Below are positions 1 through 6,195 of a stretch of DNA of 6,668 bases, in pieces (within the stretch, counting starts at the first letter, position 1; every line of letters begins with the position of its first letter). The stretch spans positions 1 through 6,668 of the forward strand of contig JAIRSB010000213.1 of assembly GCA_031255655.1 (NCBI GenBank). Reading direction: 5' to 3'. The notes beneath the pieces were generated by a model. That model did not search any database. It saw only the letters and a list, made by a program, of their open reading frames with translations, and had not been told where the DNA came from. The position numbers and the translations under genes are program-made. This DNA is from Spirochaetaceae bacterium (GTDB lineage: Bacteria; Spirochaetota; Spirochaetia; Treponematales; Breznakiellaceae).

Positions 1-1
1 C

Positions 2-856
2 GTGCGGTTCACGTACACCGCGTCCTCCATGCCTGCCGGAGGCGTCGTGGTACAGGATTCTGATGTCATTTATACTGGCACCGGAGTTTTTGTTGACGCG
101 CGTGTAACGCCGGGCAGCGCGCTGATACGCATAGCCGAAAACACCGTGCTTTCTTTTAATAAAGGGAGCAGGTCGAGCGACAGTCTCATAATTTCGCTTA
201 TGTATGGGCGTATCCGCGTAGATCAGGAGAGCAGAACCGAGACCATCGTGGTAAAAAGCGGCGTCTCCACGACCGAAACGCTAAACGGGTCTGTAAACAT
301 CGATTACACTGTATCGTCAAACCTGAAGCATAAATCACAACCAGCGCTTTCTGTCTCGGTAATTTCTGGAAACGCGGAAGTTATCCCTTCAGAAAAGGCG
401 CGGCGGGTTATGTTGAAGCGCGGTGTTGCGCTCGCCGTCGACCCTCAGAACGGCAGGGCGCGGCGGCGTTCTATGAGTAAAGATATACCCGCGTACTGGC
501 AGCGTGTAGGTGAATCGCCGCCTGTTACCGTTACTCCTACTCCAGCCGCTTCTCCGCTGCCGTCGGTTCCCACTGGCAACGCTTCTTCCGTGGAACCAGC
601 GCGTATTGCAAATTTTACGCCTGTAGAGGTGTCTACCGTATTAAAAACAGAGAGCATAATAGCGGGATTAAGCATTTTGCTGGTGGGCGTTGCCGTACAA
701 TCTGCCGGGCACTACCTGTATAGTAATGTCGATGAGGTATTCTACGCTGGTTACGCGCCCATTGGTGTCGGGGTTTTCATTCTTGCGGGATCTTACATTT
801 ACCCGACTTATGTAAACGCAAAGCAACTGAAGGCCGCTGCAACCGCCGCTGAATAA
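2..856 (+). CDS. FecR-domain-like membrane protein, 5' end cut by the window
   Basis: The reading frame is open from the left edge to a TAA at 854-856 (284 codons visible). The GTG at position 2 is probably an internal valine, because the FecR-like beta fold seems to begin only a few residues later and no signal peptide or leading membrane helix is visible; the true start is likely upstream. Residues about 11-150 look like a FecR-type beta domain: a PAGGVVVQ strand, a VTPGSALIRI turn, TVLSFNKGS, then ISLMYGRIRVD and a second strand set with SVSVISGNAEVIP. A Pro/Thr/Ser-rich linker (about 173-199, with TPTPAASPLPSVP) leads to two hydrophobic segments at about 219-239 and 247-268 and a short Ala-rich tail. 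Such domains often sit in envelope proteins that sense or scaffold; no sigma factor or TonB receptor lies beside it, so a classical FecR anti-sigma role is unsupported. The exact function is unknown. It converges on mntP. Confidence 0.6.
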   Translation: MRFTYTASSMPAGGVVVQDSDVIYTGTGVFVDARVTPGSALIRIAENTVLSFNKGSRSSDSLIISLMYGRIRVDQESRTETIVVKSGVSTTETLNGSVNIDYTVSSNLKHKSQPALSVSVISGNAEVIPSEKARRVMLKRGVALAVDPQNGRARRRSMSKDIPAYWQRVGESPPVTVTPTPAASPLPSVPTGNASSVEPARIANFTPVEVSTVLKTESIIAGLSILLVGVAVQSAGHYLYSNVDEVFYAGYAPIGVGVFILAGSYIYPTYVNAKQLKAAATAAE

Positions 857-880
857 TCCGACGGGACTGGTTGGCTAGGA

Positions 881-909
881 CGCGGTGTGATTACGCATTT
901 CACGCCGCG
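881..909 (+). terminator. Hairpin between convergent genes, possible terminator
   Basis: The arms CGCGGTGTGA (881-890) and TCACGCCGCG (900-909) form a 10-bp stem around a 9-nt loop (891-899). In a rightward transcript the only imperfect pair is a G·U at 886/904, whereas a leftward transcript would have a C·A mismatch there, so the structure suits the upstream FecR-like gene better. The right arm overlaps the stop codon and last codons of mntP. No T-tract follows on either strand, so this is not a textbook intrinsic terminator; it may instead end transcription with a factor or protect the 3' end of the message. Confidence 0.4.
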
Positions 910-1466
910 AACAACAGATGTTCTATCACTATTTTTATTCCGAGCATTAAAAGAACCATCCCGCCGGCGAACTCGGATTTTGATTTAAGTTTTTCTCCGA
1001 CAGTATTTCCAATTTTCACACCGGTCATTGATATGAAAAAGGTTACCAGTCCGGTTATCATTACCGTGTTAAAAATATTTACCTTGAAAAAGGCAAAAGT
1101 TATTCCTGCCGCCAGCGCGTCTACGCTTGTAGCTACGGCCAAAACCGAAATTTTCAAGAGTTGAAAGGCGTTTTCGTCCGGTTTTTCTTCTTTTTTGGAC
1201 AGGCTTTCCTTTATCATTTTGCCGCCAATTAATCCAAGAAGAGCAAAAGCTATCCAATGGTCAAATTTCTGTATTCCATCTGTGAAATGAATACTCGCAA
1301 AATAGCCTATTGCTGGCATTAGCGCCTGAAAAAAACCAAAAAATAAACCCGGAATTACTATCTCAGTTATTTTTGGTTTTTTTACAGATAGTCCCAATGT
1401 TATTGATACTGCAAAGGCATCCATCGATAAACTTACGGCTATCAATATAATTTCCAGTAAACTCAA
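900..1466 (-). CDS. mntP: Manganese efflux pump MntP
   Basis: This 188-residue inner-membrane protein has the usual length and layout of MntP (formerly DUF204/YebN), which exports Mn2+ and protects against manganese overload. It is built of two related halves of three helices each. The first half carries SMDAFAVS (residues 14-21, Asp16) and the second carries ATSVDALAAG (112-121, Asp116), the paired acidic signatures of the family; GGKMIKESL and a lysine-rich loop (about 86-98) separate the halves. The start is TTG at 1466, supported by a good Shine-Dalgarno AGAGGA at 1478-1473 with a 6-nt spacer; the ATG at 1473 is in another frame. The stop is TGA at 902-900. The gene is clearly AT-richer than its neighbours (about 39% G+C over 961-1440). 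I found no yybP-ykoY manganese riboswitch signature upstream. It is divergent from atpD and convergent with the FecR-like gene. Confidence 0.93.
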   Translation of the reverse strand: MSLLEIILIAVSLSMDAFAVSITLGLSVKKPKITEIVIPGLFFGFFQALMPAIGYFASIHFTDGIQKFDHWIAFALLGLIGGKMIKESLSKKEEKPDENAFQLLKISVLAVATSVDALAAGITFAFFKVNIFNTVMITGLVTFFISMTGVKIGNTVGEKLKSKSEFAGGMVLLMLGIKIVIEHLLFAA

Positions 1467-1472
1467 AACACA

Positions 1473-1478
1473 TCCTCT
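1473..1478 (-). promoter_or_regulatory. Ribosome binding site that fixes the TTG start of mntP
   Basis: On the minus strand AGAGGA lies 6 nt before TTG (1466-1464). It decides in favour of this start over the nearby out-of-frame ATG. Confidence 0.7.
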
Positions 1479-1534
1479 TGTAATTTGGCCGCTAGACTCT
1501 CGCTTTCAGAATGAATACCACACCGCGCGGCATA

Positions 1535-1562
1535 TTGACAAACAGCAGTGCTAAATATTAAT
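1535..1562 (+). promoter_or_regulatory. Candidate sigma-70-type promoter for atpDC
   Basis: A perfect -35 hexamer TTGACA (1535-1540) is followed by an AT-rich stretch in which ATTAAT (1557-1562, 16-nt spacer) or TATTAA (1556-1561, 15-nt spacer) can serve as the -10; each matches four of six consensus bases. Transcription would begin near 1568-1570, giving a leader of about 45 nt before atpD. An odd palindrome AGCAGTGCT (1544-1552) lies in the spacer and could be an operator, though it may be chance. The minus-strand TTGTCA (1541-1536) overlaps the same -35 and could serve mntP, with TATTCA about 18 nt downstream as a weak -10. Confidence 0.5.
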
Positions 1563-1601
1563 CTGTTTGGATACGCGATTAGTTGAGACCGCATCAGGCT
1601 T

Positions 1602-1606
1602 AGGAG
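1602..1606 (+). promoter_or_regulatory. Ribosome binding site that fixes the TTG start of atpD
   Basis: AGGAG lies 7 nt upstream of TTG at 1614. This, together with the conserved beta-subunit N-terminus beginning right after the start, supports the unusual start codon. Confidence 0.8.
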
Positions 1607-1613
1607 TTTTCAA

Positions 1614-3020
1614 TTGGGCAATATTGGAATTATAACTCAAATAGTTGGACCTGTGATAGATGTCCGCTTCAAAGAGGGTGAAGTACCGGCTATCCTTAAC
1701 GCGCTGGAAGTTAAGGTGGGAGCCGAGAGCTCGGAAGAGCCTGCCCGTACACTAGTAATGGAAGTTTTGCAGCATATCGGGGATAACCGTGTGAGATGTG
1801 TGGCAATGTCAGCTACGGAAGGACTAATGCGCGGTTTAGAGACCTTGGACACCGGCTGCCCAATCAAGGTTCCGGTGGGTGAAGAGGTCTTAGGACGTAT
1901 GTTCAATGTAACCGGAAATGTGATTGACGACGAAGGGCTGTTTTCTTGTAAAAAATATGAATCTATCCATCGGCAGCCGCCGCCTTTCGCCGAACAAAAA
2001 CCGGCCACAGAGGTTTTTGAGACCGGAATAAAAGTAATTGATCTGGTCGCGCCTTATGCCAAAGGCGGCAAAATAGGGCTTTTCGGCGGCGCGGGCGTGG
2101 GCAAAACCGTTGTAATAATGGAGCTTATCCACAACATTGCCACAGAACATTCCGGCTATTCGGTGTTTTCCGGTGTCGGAGAGCGCAGCCGTGAAGGAAA
2201 CGACCTTTGGCACGATATGAACGAATCCGGCGTAATCAAAAAAACGGCTCTTGTTTTCGGACAAATGAACGAGCCGCCCGGCGCGCGTATGCGTGTAGCG
2301 CTTTCAGGCTTGACTATGGCAGAGCATTTCCGTGACGAGTCCGGGCAGGATGTGCTGCTGTTCATCGATAACATTTTCCGCTTCATACAGGCTGGCGCGG
2401 AGGTTTCCGCTCTTTTGGGGCGCATACCAAGCGCTGTCGGTTATCAGCCAACACTTGCCAACGAGATGGGCGCCCTTCAAGAGCGTATTGCCAGCACATC
2501 GCGCGGCTCAATTACCAGTGTGCAGGCAGTCTACGTGCCGGCGGACGACTTTACGGACCCCGCGCCGGCTACAACTTTCGCTCACCTTGACGCAACAACG
2601 GTGCTTGACCGCAAAATTGTCGACCTTGGTATATATCCCGCCGTTGACCCGTTGGCTTCCACCTCACGCATCCTTGAGCCGTCCATTGTCGGCAAGGAAC
2701 ACTATGAGACTGCAAGGCGGGCGCAGCAGATCCTTCAGCGTTACAACGAACTTCAAGATATAATAGCTATACTCGGTATGGACGAGCTTTCCGCCGAAGA
2801 CAAACTTGTAGTTTCCCGCGCGCGCAAGGTGCAGCGTTTTTGCAGCCAGCCTTTCTTTGTGGCGGAGAAATTCAGCGGACTGGCGGGAAAATATGTACCG
2901 GTGAAAGACACCGTGCGCGGTTTCAAAATGATACTTGATGGCGAGACAGACAACATCCCCGAACAGATGTTCTTCATGTCCGGCGGCATTGACGATGTTT
3001 TAGCAAAACATAAAGAGTAG
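1614..3020 (+). CDS. atpD: F-type ATP synthase, F1 subunit beta
   Basis: This is the catalytic subunit of F1, which makes ATP from ADP and phosphate using rotation driven by ions passing through Fo, or runs in reverse as an ion pump; it sits on the cytoplasmic face of the membrane. The 468-residue length is normal. The N-terminal barrel starts IGIITQIVGPVIDVRF (4-19). The nucleotide domain has the P-loop GGAGVGKT (158-165), GERSREGNDL with the catalytic glutamate at 190, Walker B LLFIDNIFRF (248-257, Asp252), and ALLGRIPSAVGYQPT (266-280). The DELSAEDK segment (390-397) matches the DELSEED lever that contacts gamma. All catalytic residues I could check are present. The start is TTG with AGGAG upstream. 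atpC follows after 2 bp, so the two are co-transcribed and probably translationally coupled. The genes for alpha, gamma, delta and Fo are not adjacent, a split seen in several bacterial groups; the neighbour upstream is the divergent mntP. Confidence 0.97.
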   Translation: MGNIGIITQIVGPVIDVRFKEGEVPAILNALEVKVGAESSEEPARTLVMEVLQHIGDNRVRCVAMSATEGLMRGLETLDTGCPIKVPVGEEVLGRMFNVTGNVIDDEGLFSCKKYESIHRQPPPFAEQKPATEVFETGIKVIDLVAPYAKGGKIGLFGGAGVGKTVVIMELIHNIATEHSGYSVFSGVGERSREGNDLWHDMNESGVIKKTALVFGQMNEPPGARMRVALSGLTMAEHFRDESGQDVLLFIDNIFRFIQAGAEVSALLGRIPSAVGYQPTLANEMGALQERIASTSRGSITSVQAVYVPADDFTDPAPATTFAHLDATTVLDRKIVDLGIYPAVDPLASTSRILEPSIVGKEHYETARRAQQILQRYNELQDIIAILGMDELSAEDKLVVSRARKVQRFCSQPFFVAEKFSGLAGKYVPVKDTVRGFKMILDGETDNIPEQMFFMSGGIDDVLAKHKE

Positions 3021-3022
3021 GA

Positions 3023-3436
3023 ATGGCGCTACCTTATTCTGTAGAAATTTACACGCCGCGCCGTTTGTTTTTTTCAAATTCGGTTGAAGCCCTTGTTATA
3101 ACTATTGTAGACGGTGAAATATGCGTTTACGCAAATCACACCATGTTTACCGCTCCGGTAAAGTGCTGTGCTTTGAAGCTCAAAGATTTGAAAGGCGATT
3201 GGAAAACGGCTTTCGTCAGCGATGGCATAATTGAAGTTAAGCGCAGTAAAACCATACTGCTTGTTGATTCCGCCGAATGGCCGGAAGAAATTGATTATGA
3301 GCGAGTGCTTCACTCGAAAAAGGACGCGGAAGAGATTTTGAGTGGAGCGGCGTTTCATTTTGAGCGTATCGCCGCCCTGCAAAAGATACAGCGTGCTGAA
3401 GTGCGGCTCAAAGTATACGCCGCGGCGAAAAAATGA
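3023..3436 (+). CDS. atpC: F-type ATP synthase, F1 subunit epsilon
   Basis: Epsilon belongs to the central stalk with gamma; it helps couple F1 to Fo and, through its C-terminal helices, can inhibit ATP hydrolysis. The 137-residue length is typical. Residues about 4-90 form the N-terminal beta domain (YSVEIYTPRRLFFS, then VDGEICVYANH, then FVSDGIIEVKRSKTILLVDSAEWPEEID), and about 91-135 form the two-helix C-terminal domain, both complete. The usual GEIGILPGH turn is replaced by GEICVYANH, and two cysteines follow in VKCCAL, so this copy is diverged; the assignment rests on overall layout and on its place 2 bp after atpD. AAAGAG at 3012-3017 is a modest Shine-Dalgarno 5 nt before the ATG. No hairpin plus T-tract terminator follows it. 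Confidence 0.93.
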   Translation: MALPYSVEIYTPRRLFFSNSVEALVITIVDGEICVYANHTMFTAPVKCCALKLKDLKGDWKTAFVSDGIIEVKRSKTILLVDSAEWPEEIDYERVLHSKKDAEEILSGAAFHFERIAALQKIQRAEVRLKVYAAAKK

Positions 3437-3455
3437 CGGGCTCGTATTCCGCCCC

Positions 3456-3484
3456 TTGACTATAACGCTTAAATTGTCAATACT
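3456..3484 (+). promoter_or_regulatory. Candidate promoter just upstream of the S41 protease gene
   Basis: TTGACT (3456-3461) and AATACT (3479-3484) are spaced by 17 nt, matching five of six and four of six consensus bases. Initiation would fall near 3490-3492, right at the ATG at 3493, implying a leaderless message or a downstream start. TTGAC (3456-3460) and GTCAA (3476-3480) are also inverted copies of each other and could form an operator. Both readings are tentative; read-through from atpDC is also possible. Confidence 0.3.
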
Positions 3485-3492
3485 CATTGATT

Positions 3493-4977
3493 ATGCCGCT
3501 TATTCATAAACCGGACGCTTCATTTCAACGTTCCCGGAAGATGCCGCCTGCAATTTTTTGGACTATATTGACAGCCGGACTTTGTTTTTTTGTCATAGGC
3601 GTTTCAGTCCAGAGCGCCGGGGCGCAGTCAATCGTTCAGGAACAGCAGTCGCCTCAGTATAAATCGCTGTTACAGACGGTTTTTGACTTTATACAGCAGA
3701 ATTATGTCGAGGAAGTTGATCCACAAACATTGTACGAAGGAGCCATGAACGGAATGTTCGACGCTCTGGGCGACCCATATTCGTCATTTTTGAAAGAAAA
3801 AGATATGACGGACTTGGACCAGAACGTCATAAGAGGCAACTACGGCGGGATAGGCTTGTATATATCAAAACCGTCAACTTATGTTGAAATCGCGTCCCCA
3901 ATAGAAGACAGCCCCGGATGGAAAGCCGGATTACAACCCGGCGATCTTATCATAAAGATAGGTGAGGAAAGCACTGCCGATCTGACCCTGGACGAAGTGC
4001 TTGCGCGGCTCAAAGGCCCCGCCGGAGAAAAAGTGTTTTTGGTTATCCGGCGCGGGGAAAACATTGAATTTCCGGTAACGCTCACTCGCGCCATAATAGA
4101 AGTGCCTACGGTTAGGCAGGCTATGATAGGCGATATCGGATACCTCAGACTCATCAGCTTCAGCAACATGACAGCCAGCAGAGCGCGTCAGGCATTGGAT
4201 TTTTTCAAAGAAAACGATTATAAAGCACTGATACTTGATTTACGCAACAATTACGGAGGGCTTTTGAGTACGGCAGTCAGTGTCTGCAACCTTTTTATCA
4301 AAGACGGCACTGTTGTTTCGGTTAAATCTCGGATACCCAGGCAAAATTCCGTGTACAACGCGGGGGACGATCCTGTCGTTCCTGAAAATATTCCCATCGT
4401 TGTGCTAATAAACCATGGGTCCGCGTCCGCGTCTGAAATCGTTGCTGGAGCTCTTAAAGACCATGGGCGCGCTTACCTTGTTGGGGAAAAATCGTTCGGG
4501 AAAGGTTCCGTCCAACAAGTGTACCCGCTTAGAAAATCAGGATTCAAGATTACGACGGCGCGCTACTATACGCCGAGCGATGTAAATATCGACAAAATCG
4601 GCATTCCACCGGATCGCGAAGTGTTATTTCCCAAATTTTCGAACGAAGATGCCGAAAAACTTAATAAACTCATCGCGTCAAACGCTATTCCCAAATTCGT
4701 ACAGGAGAACAAAAAAGCCGCACCGGGCGTGATAGACGGTTTTGCCCGGCAGTTGCAGGATGAATACGGGCTGGATTTTTCTCTACTGCGCCGTCTCATA
4801 CGCGACGAGGAAAACCGTACCGTCATAGCGCCGGTCTATGACTTGGAATATGACGTGCAGTTACAGGAAGCAGTAAAAATCCTTCGCGAGGGCATTTACT
4901 ATCAACTCATACAGAACACCAAGACGCTGCGCGATTTACAAGAAGAAGCTGAGGAAAGCGAGGCGCAGCCTTCATAA
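3493..4977 (+). CDS. S41 carboxyl-terminal processing protease (CtpA/Prc family)
   Basis: This 494-residue periplasmic or membrane-anchored serine protease belongs to the family that trims the C-termini of exported proteins, often cell-wall enzymes and lipoproteins. An N-terminal hydrophobic segment (about 20-40) ends near AGAQ (42-45), compatible with a signal peptide or an uncleaved anchor. The conserved ALGDPYSSFL (91-100) precedes a PDZ domain (about 115-195, with GGIGLYI, AGLQPGDLIIKI and LKGPAGEKV) that recognises substrate tails. The catalytic domain carries GSASASEIVAGAL, with the nucleophile Ser312, then GEKSFGKGSVQQ, with the general base Lys337 and Gln341; the 25-residue Ser-Lys spacing matches the family. 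A C-terminal extension after about 380 ends in an acidic tail. I chose the ATG at 3493; an in-frame TTG at 3487 and an ATG at 3541 are alternatives, and none has a clear Shine-Dalgarno. The HD-GYP-like gene follows 2 bp after the stop, suggesting an operon. Confidence 0.93.
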   Translation: MPLIHKPDASFQRSRKMPPAIFWTILTAGLCFFVIGVSVQSAGAQSIVQEQQSPQYKSLLQTVFDFIQQNYVEEVDPQTLYEGAMNGMFDALGDPYSSFLKEKDMTDLDQNVIRGNYGGIGLYISKPSTYVEIASPIEDSPGWKAGLQPGDLIIKIGEESTADLTLDEVLARLKGPAGEKVFLVIRRGENIEFPVTLTRAIIEVPTVRQAMIGDIGYLRLISFSNMTASRARQALDFFKENDYKALILDLRNNYGGLLSTAVSVCNLFIKDGTVVSVKSRIPRQNSVYNAGDDPVVPENIPIVVLINHGSASASEIVAGALKDHGRAYLVGEKSFGKGSVQQVYPLRKSGFKITTARYYTPSDVNIDKIGIPPDREVLFPKFSNEDAEKLNKLIASNAIPKFVQENKKAAPGVIDGFARQLQDEYGLDFSLLRRLIRDEENRTVIAPVYDLEYDVQLQEAVKILREGIYYQLIQNTKTLRDLQEEAEESEAQPS

Positions 4978-4979
4978 AA

Positions 4980-6098
4980 ATGAAAACGTTTGACATTAAC
5001 TTAATCCCTGCCGGACACTTCTTTTCGAAACCGGTCTATATCGACGACGAATTTGTTTTAGTGTCGCAGGAAATGGAGTTCACTGTCGAACTGAAAAAAA
5101 TCTTGATCGAGTGGCGTTTCGACAGCGTAAAAAGCAACGGAGAGCCGCAAGAAATGTACCGGGAAGACGACAGCGACAGTAAAAACCGGGAAAAACTTTT
5201 TAGAAACGACAGCGTGAAACTGGCGGAAGCAAAGATGTATTACTTAAATTTCCGCCAATTTGCAAGAGATGTTTTTGTAAGGGCTGCCAATAAAAACAAC
5301 ATTAACTACGACACGATTGGAGAGAAAATGCGCGAAGTTTGTGATAAAGTAAAAACAGACCGCCGTTTTCTGCTTCAGGTGCAGAAAGACATAAGAGCGG
5401 ATAATGACGAAGATTTTCTTGCGGTGCATGCTGTAAAATCCACGATAGTTTCGATTGTTATTGGAATTTACCTTAAACTTCCTGCTCACCGTTTGATTGA
5501 ACTTGGTGTTGCCGCTTTGTTGCATGAAATCGGAATGGTAAAACTGCCTTCACGCATAACGCAGAGTAAGACGGAGCTTTCTTCGAAAGACCGCGCGACA
5601 TTGATGCTTCATCCTTCTATAGGTTTTGAAATGCTTAAATCCTTTGGCTTTTCGATGGCCGTATGCGCTGCCGCTCTCGAACACCATGAGCGTGAAAATG
5701 GCTCCGGGTACCCACATAAACTCACTGGAGATAAAACAGGATTGTACGGCAAAATAGTCGCCGTAGCATGCTCGTATGAGGCTATCACGTCAAAGCGCCC
5801 GCATAAAGATGCGCGCGGCGGCTACGAAGGCGTTACGGATCTCCTGCGTAACAAAGGCAACTGTTATGATGACGCGATAGTGCGGGCGCTGGTTTTTTCC
5901 CTGTCAATATATCCGATCGGCGAGCCGGTAATGCTTTCCAACGGCGTGAAGGGCACCGTCGTTGATATAAATCCCTCAGACCCGCGTTATCCGGTTGTGC
6001 AGTTACTAGATGAAAATAGATCCGATGGACAGGTCAGAATAATAGAAACCCGCTCGTCAGGAATCCATATAACCGGCCCTCTAACAGATAACATATAG
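4980..6098 (+). CDS. HD-GYP-like protein with altered metal ligands
   Basis: HD-GYP proteins are metal-dependent phosphodiesterases that degrade cyclic di-GMP. This 372-residue protein starts with a domain of about 55 residues (LIPAGHFFSKPVYIDDEF) like those that precede other HD-GYP modules, then a charged linker, then the HD-GYP fold at about 145-310. Expected landmarks are His150 (AVHAVKST), His182 with Glu183 (LLHEIGMVKLP), His211 (LMLHPSIGFEML), His235-His236 (EHHEREN) and GSGYP (241-245). Two ligands differ: the HD aspartate is Glu183, and the aspartate of the usual DxYDA motif is Cys264 (ACSYEAITSKRP). The Lys of HDIGK is Met. After the domain, YPIGEPVMLSNGVKGTVVDINP (about 311-332) is the beta extension common in such proteins. 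No transmembrane helix or receiver domain is visible, so it is likely cytoplasmic. Activity may be lost, reduced or changed to ligand binding. Its ATG lies 2 bp after the protease stop without a good Shine-Dalgarno, implying translational coupling. Confidence 0.88.
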   Translation: MKTFDINLIPAGHFFSKPVYIDDEFVLVSQEMEFTVELKKILIEWRFDSVKSNGEPQEMYREDDSDSKNREKLFRNDSVKLAEAKMYYLNFRQFARDVFVRAANKNNINYDTIGEKMREVCDKVKTDRRFLLQVQKDIRADNDEDFLAVHAVKSTIVSIVIGIYLKLPAHRLIELGVAALLHEIGMVKLPSRITQSKTELSSKDRATLMLHPSIGFEMLKSFGFSMAVCAAALEHHERENGSGYPHKLTGDKTGLYGKIVAVACSYEAITSKRPHKDARGGYEGVTDLLRNKGNCYDDAIVRALVFSLSIYPIGEPVMLSNGVKGTVVDINPSDPRYPVVQLLDENRSDGQVRIIETRSSGIHITGPLTDNI

Positions 6099-6128
6099 CA
6101 GTTCGTTAAAACTTACCGCATAGACGCC

Positions 6129-6153
6129 GCCTGAACCATTTAAGGTTCTAGGC
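6129..6153 (+). other. Stem-loop in the gap upstream of mltG
   Basis: GCCTGAACC (6129-6137) pairs with GGTTC-T-AGGC (6144-6153), giving 9 bp with one bulged T at 6149 and a 6-nt loop ATTTAA. It lies 31 nt after the stop of the HD-GYP-like gene. No T-tract follows directly; a weaker hairpin and then a T-run come next. It may be part of a terminator or a leader structure for mltG. Confidence 0.5.
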
Positions 6154-6154
6154 A

Positions 6155-6181
6155 GGGCAGGGTAGCCCATTAAGATTTTTT
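6155..6181 (+). terminator. Weak hairpin followed by a T-run, possible terminator
   Basis: GGGC (6155-6158) pairs with GCCC (6165-6168) around the loop AGGGTA, and six T's follow at 6176-6181 after a 7-nt spacer. The stem is short and the T-run is not immediate, so alone it is a poor intrinsic terminator; together with the stem-loop at 6129-6153 it could end the protease/HD-GYP transcript or attenuate mltG. The left arm lies within a short tandem run GGCAG-GGCAG-GGTAG (6151-6165). Confidence 0.3.
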
Positions 6182-6184
6182 GCT

Positions 6185-6195
6185 TATACTATACT
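6185..6195 (+). promoter_or_regulatory. Doubled TATACT, candidate -10 element for mltG
   Basis: TATACT occurs at 6185-6190 and, sharing one base, again at 6190-6195; each matches five of six bases of TATAAT. No convincing -35 lies 16-18 nt upstream. Initiation would fall at or just beyond the ATG at 6199, so either the message is leaderless or this is just AT-rich spacer. Confidence 0.25.

Noticed and set aside
688..714. Shared peptide VQSAG in the FecR-like protein's first membrane segment and in the protease signal region (near 3608).
   Set aside because: The codons differ and both lie in hydrophobic Ala/Val/Ser-rich segments, so chance similarity is the simplest reading.
871..1164. A 97-codon plus-strand open frame within mntP.
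   Set aside because: It lies antisense to mntP, whose family motifs are clear; the translation shows no recognisable domain and no ribosome binding site of its own.
1467..1613. Possible yybP-ykoY manganese riboswitch upstream of mntP.
   Set aside because: Reading the minus strand of the gap I found none of the conserved riboswitch core and little room for it between the promoter candidate and the start.
2332..2763. A 143-codon plus-strand open frame inside atpD.
   Set aside because: It is an out-of-frame shadow of the highly conserved beta-subunit coding region, with arginine- and serine-rich low-meaning sequence.
3074..3487. A 137-codon minus-strand open frame covering atpC.
   Set aside because: It mirrors the confirmed atpC gene and shows no family motif; it is best explained as an antisense shadow.
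3437..3492. A terminator after atpC.
   Set aside because: No GC-rich stem with a T-run is present; only 5-bp inverted arms TTGAC/GTCAA separated by 15 nt.
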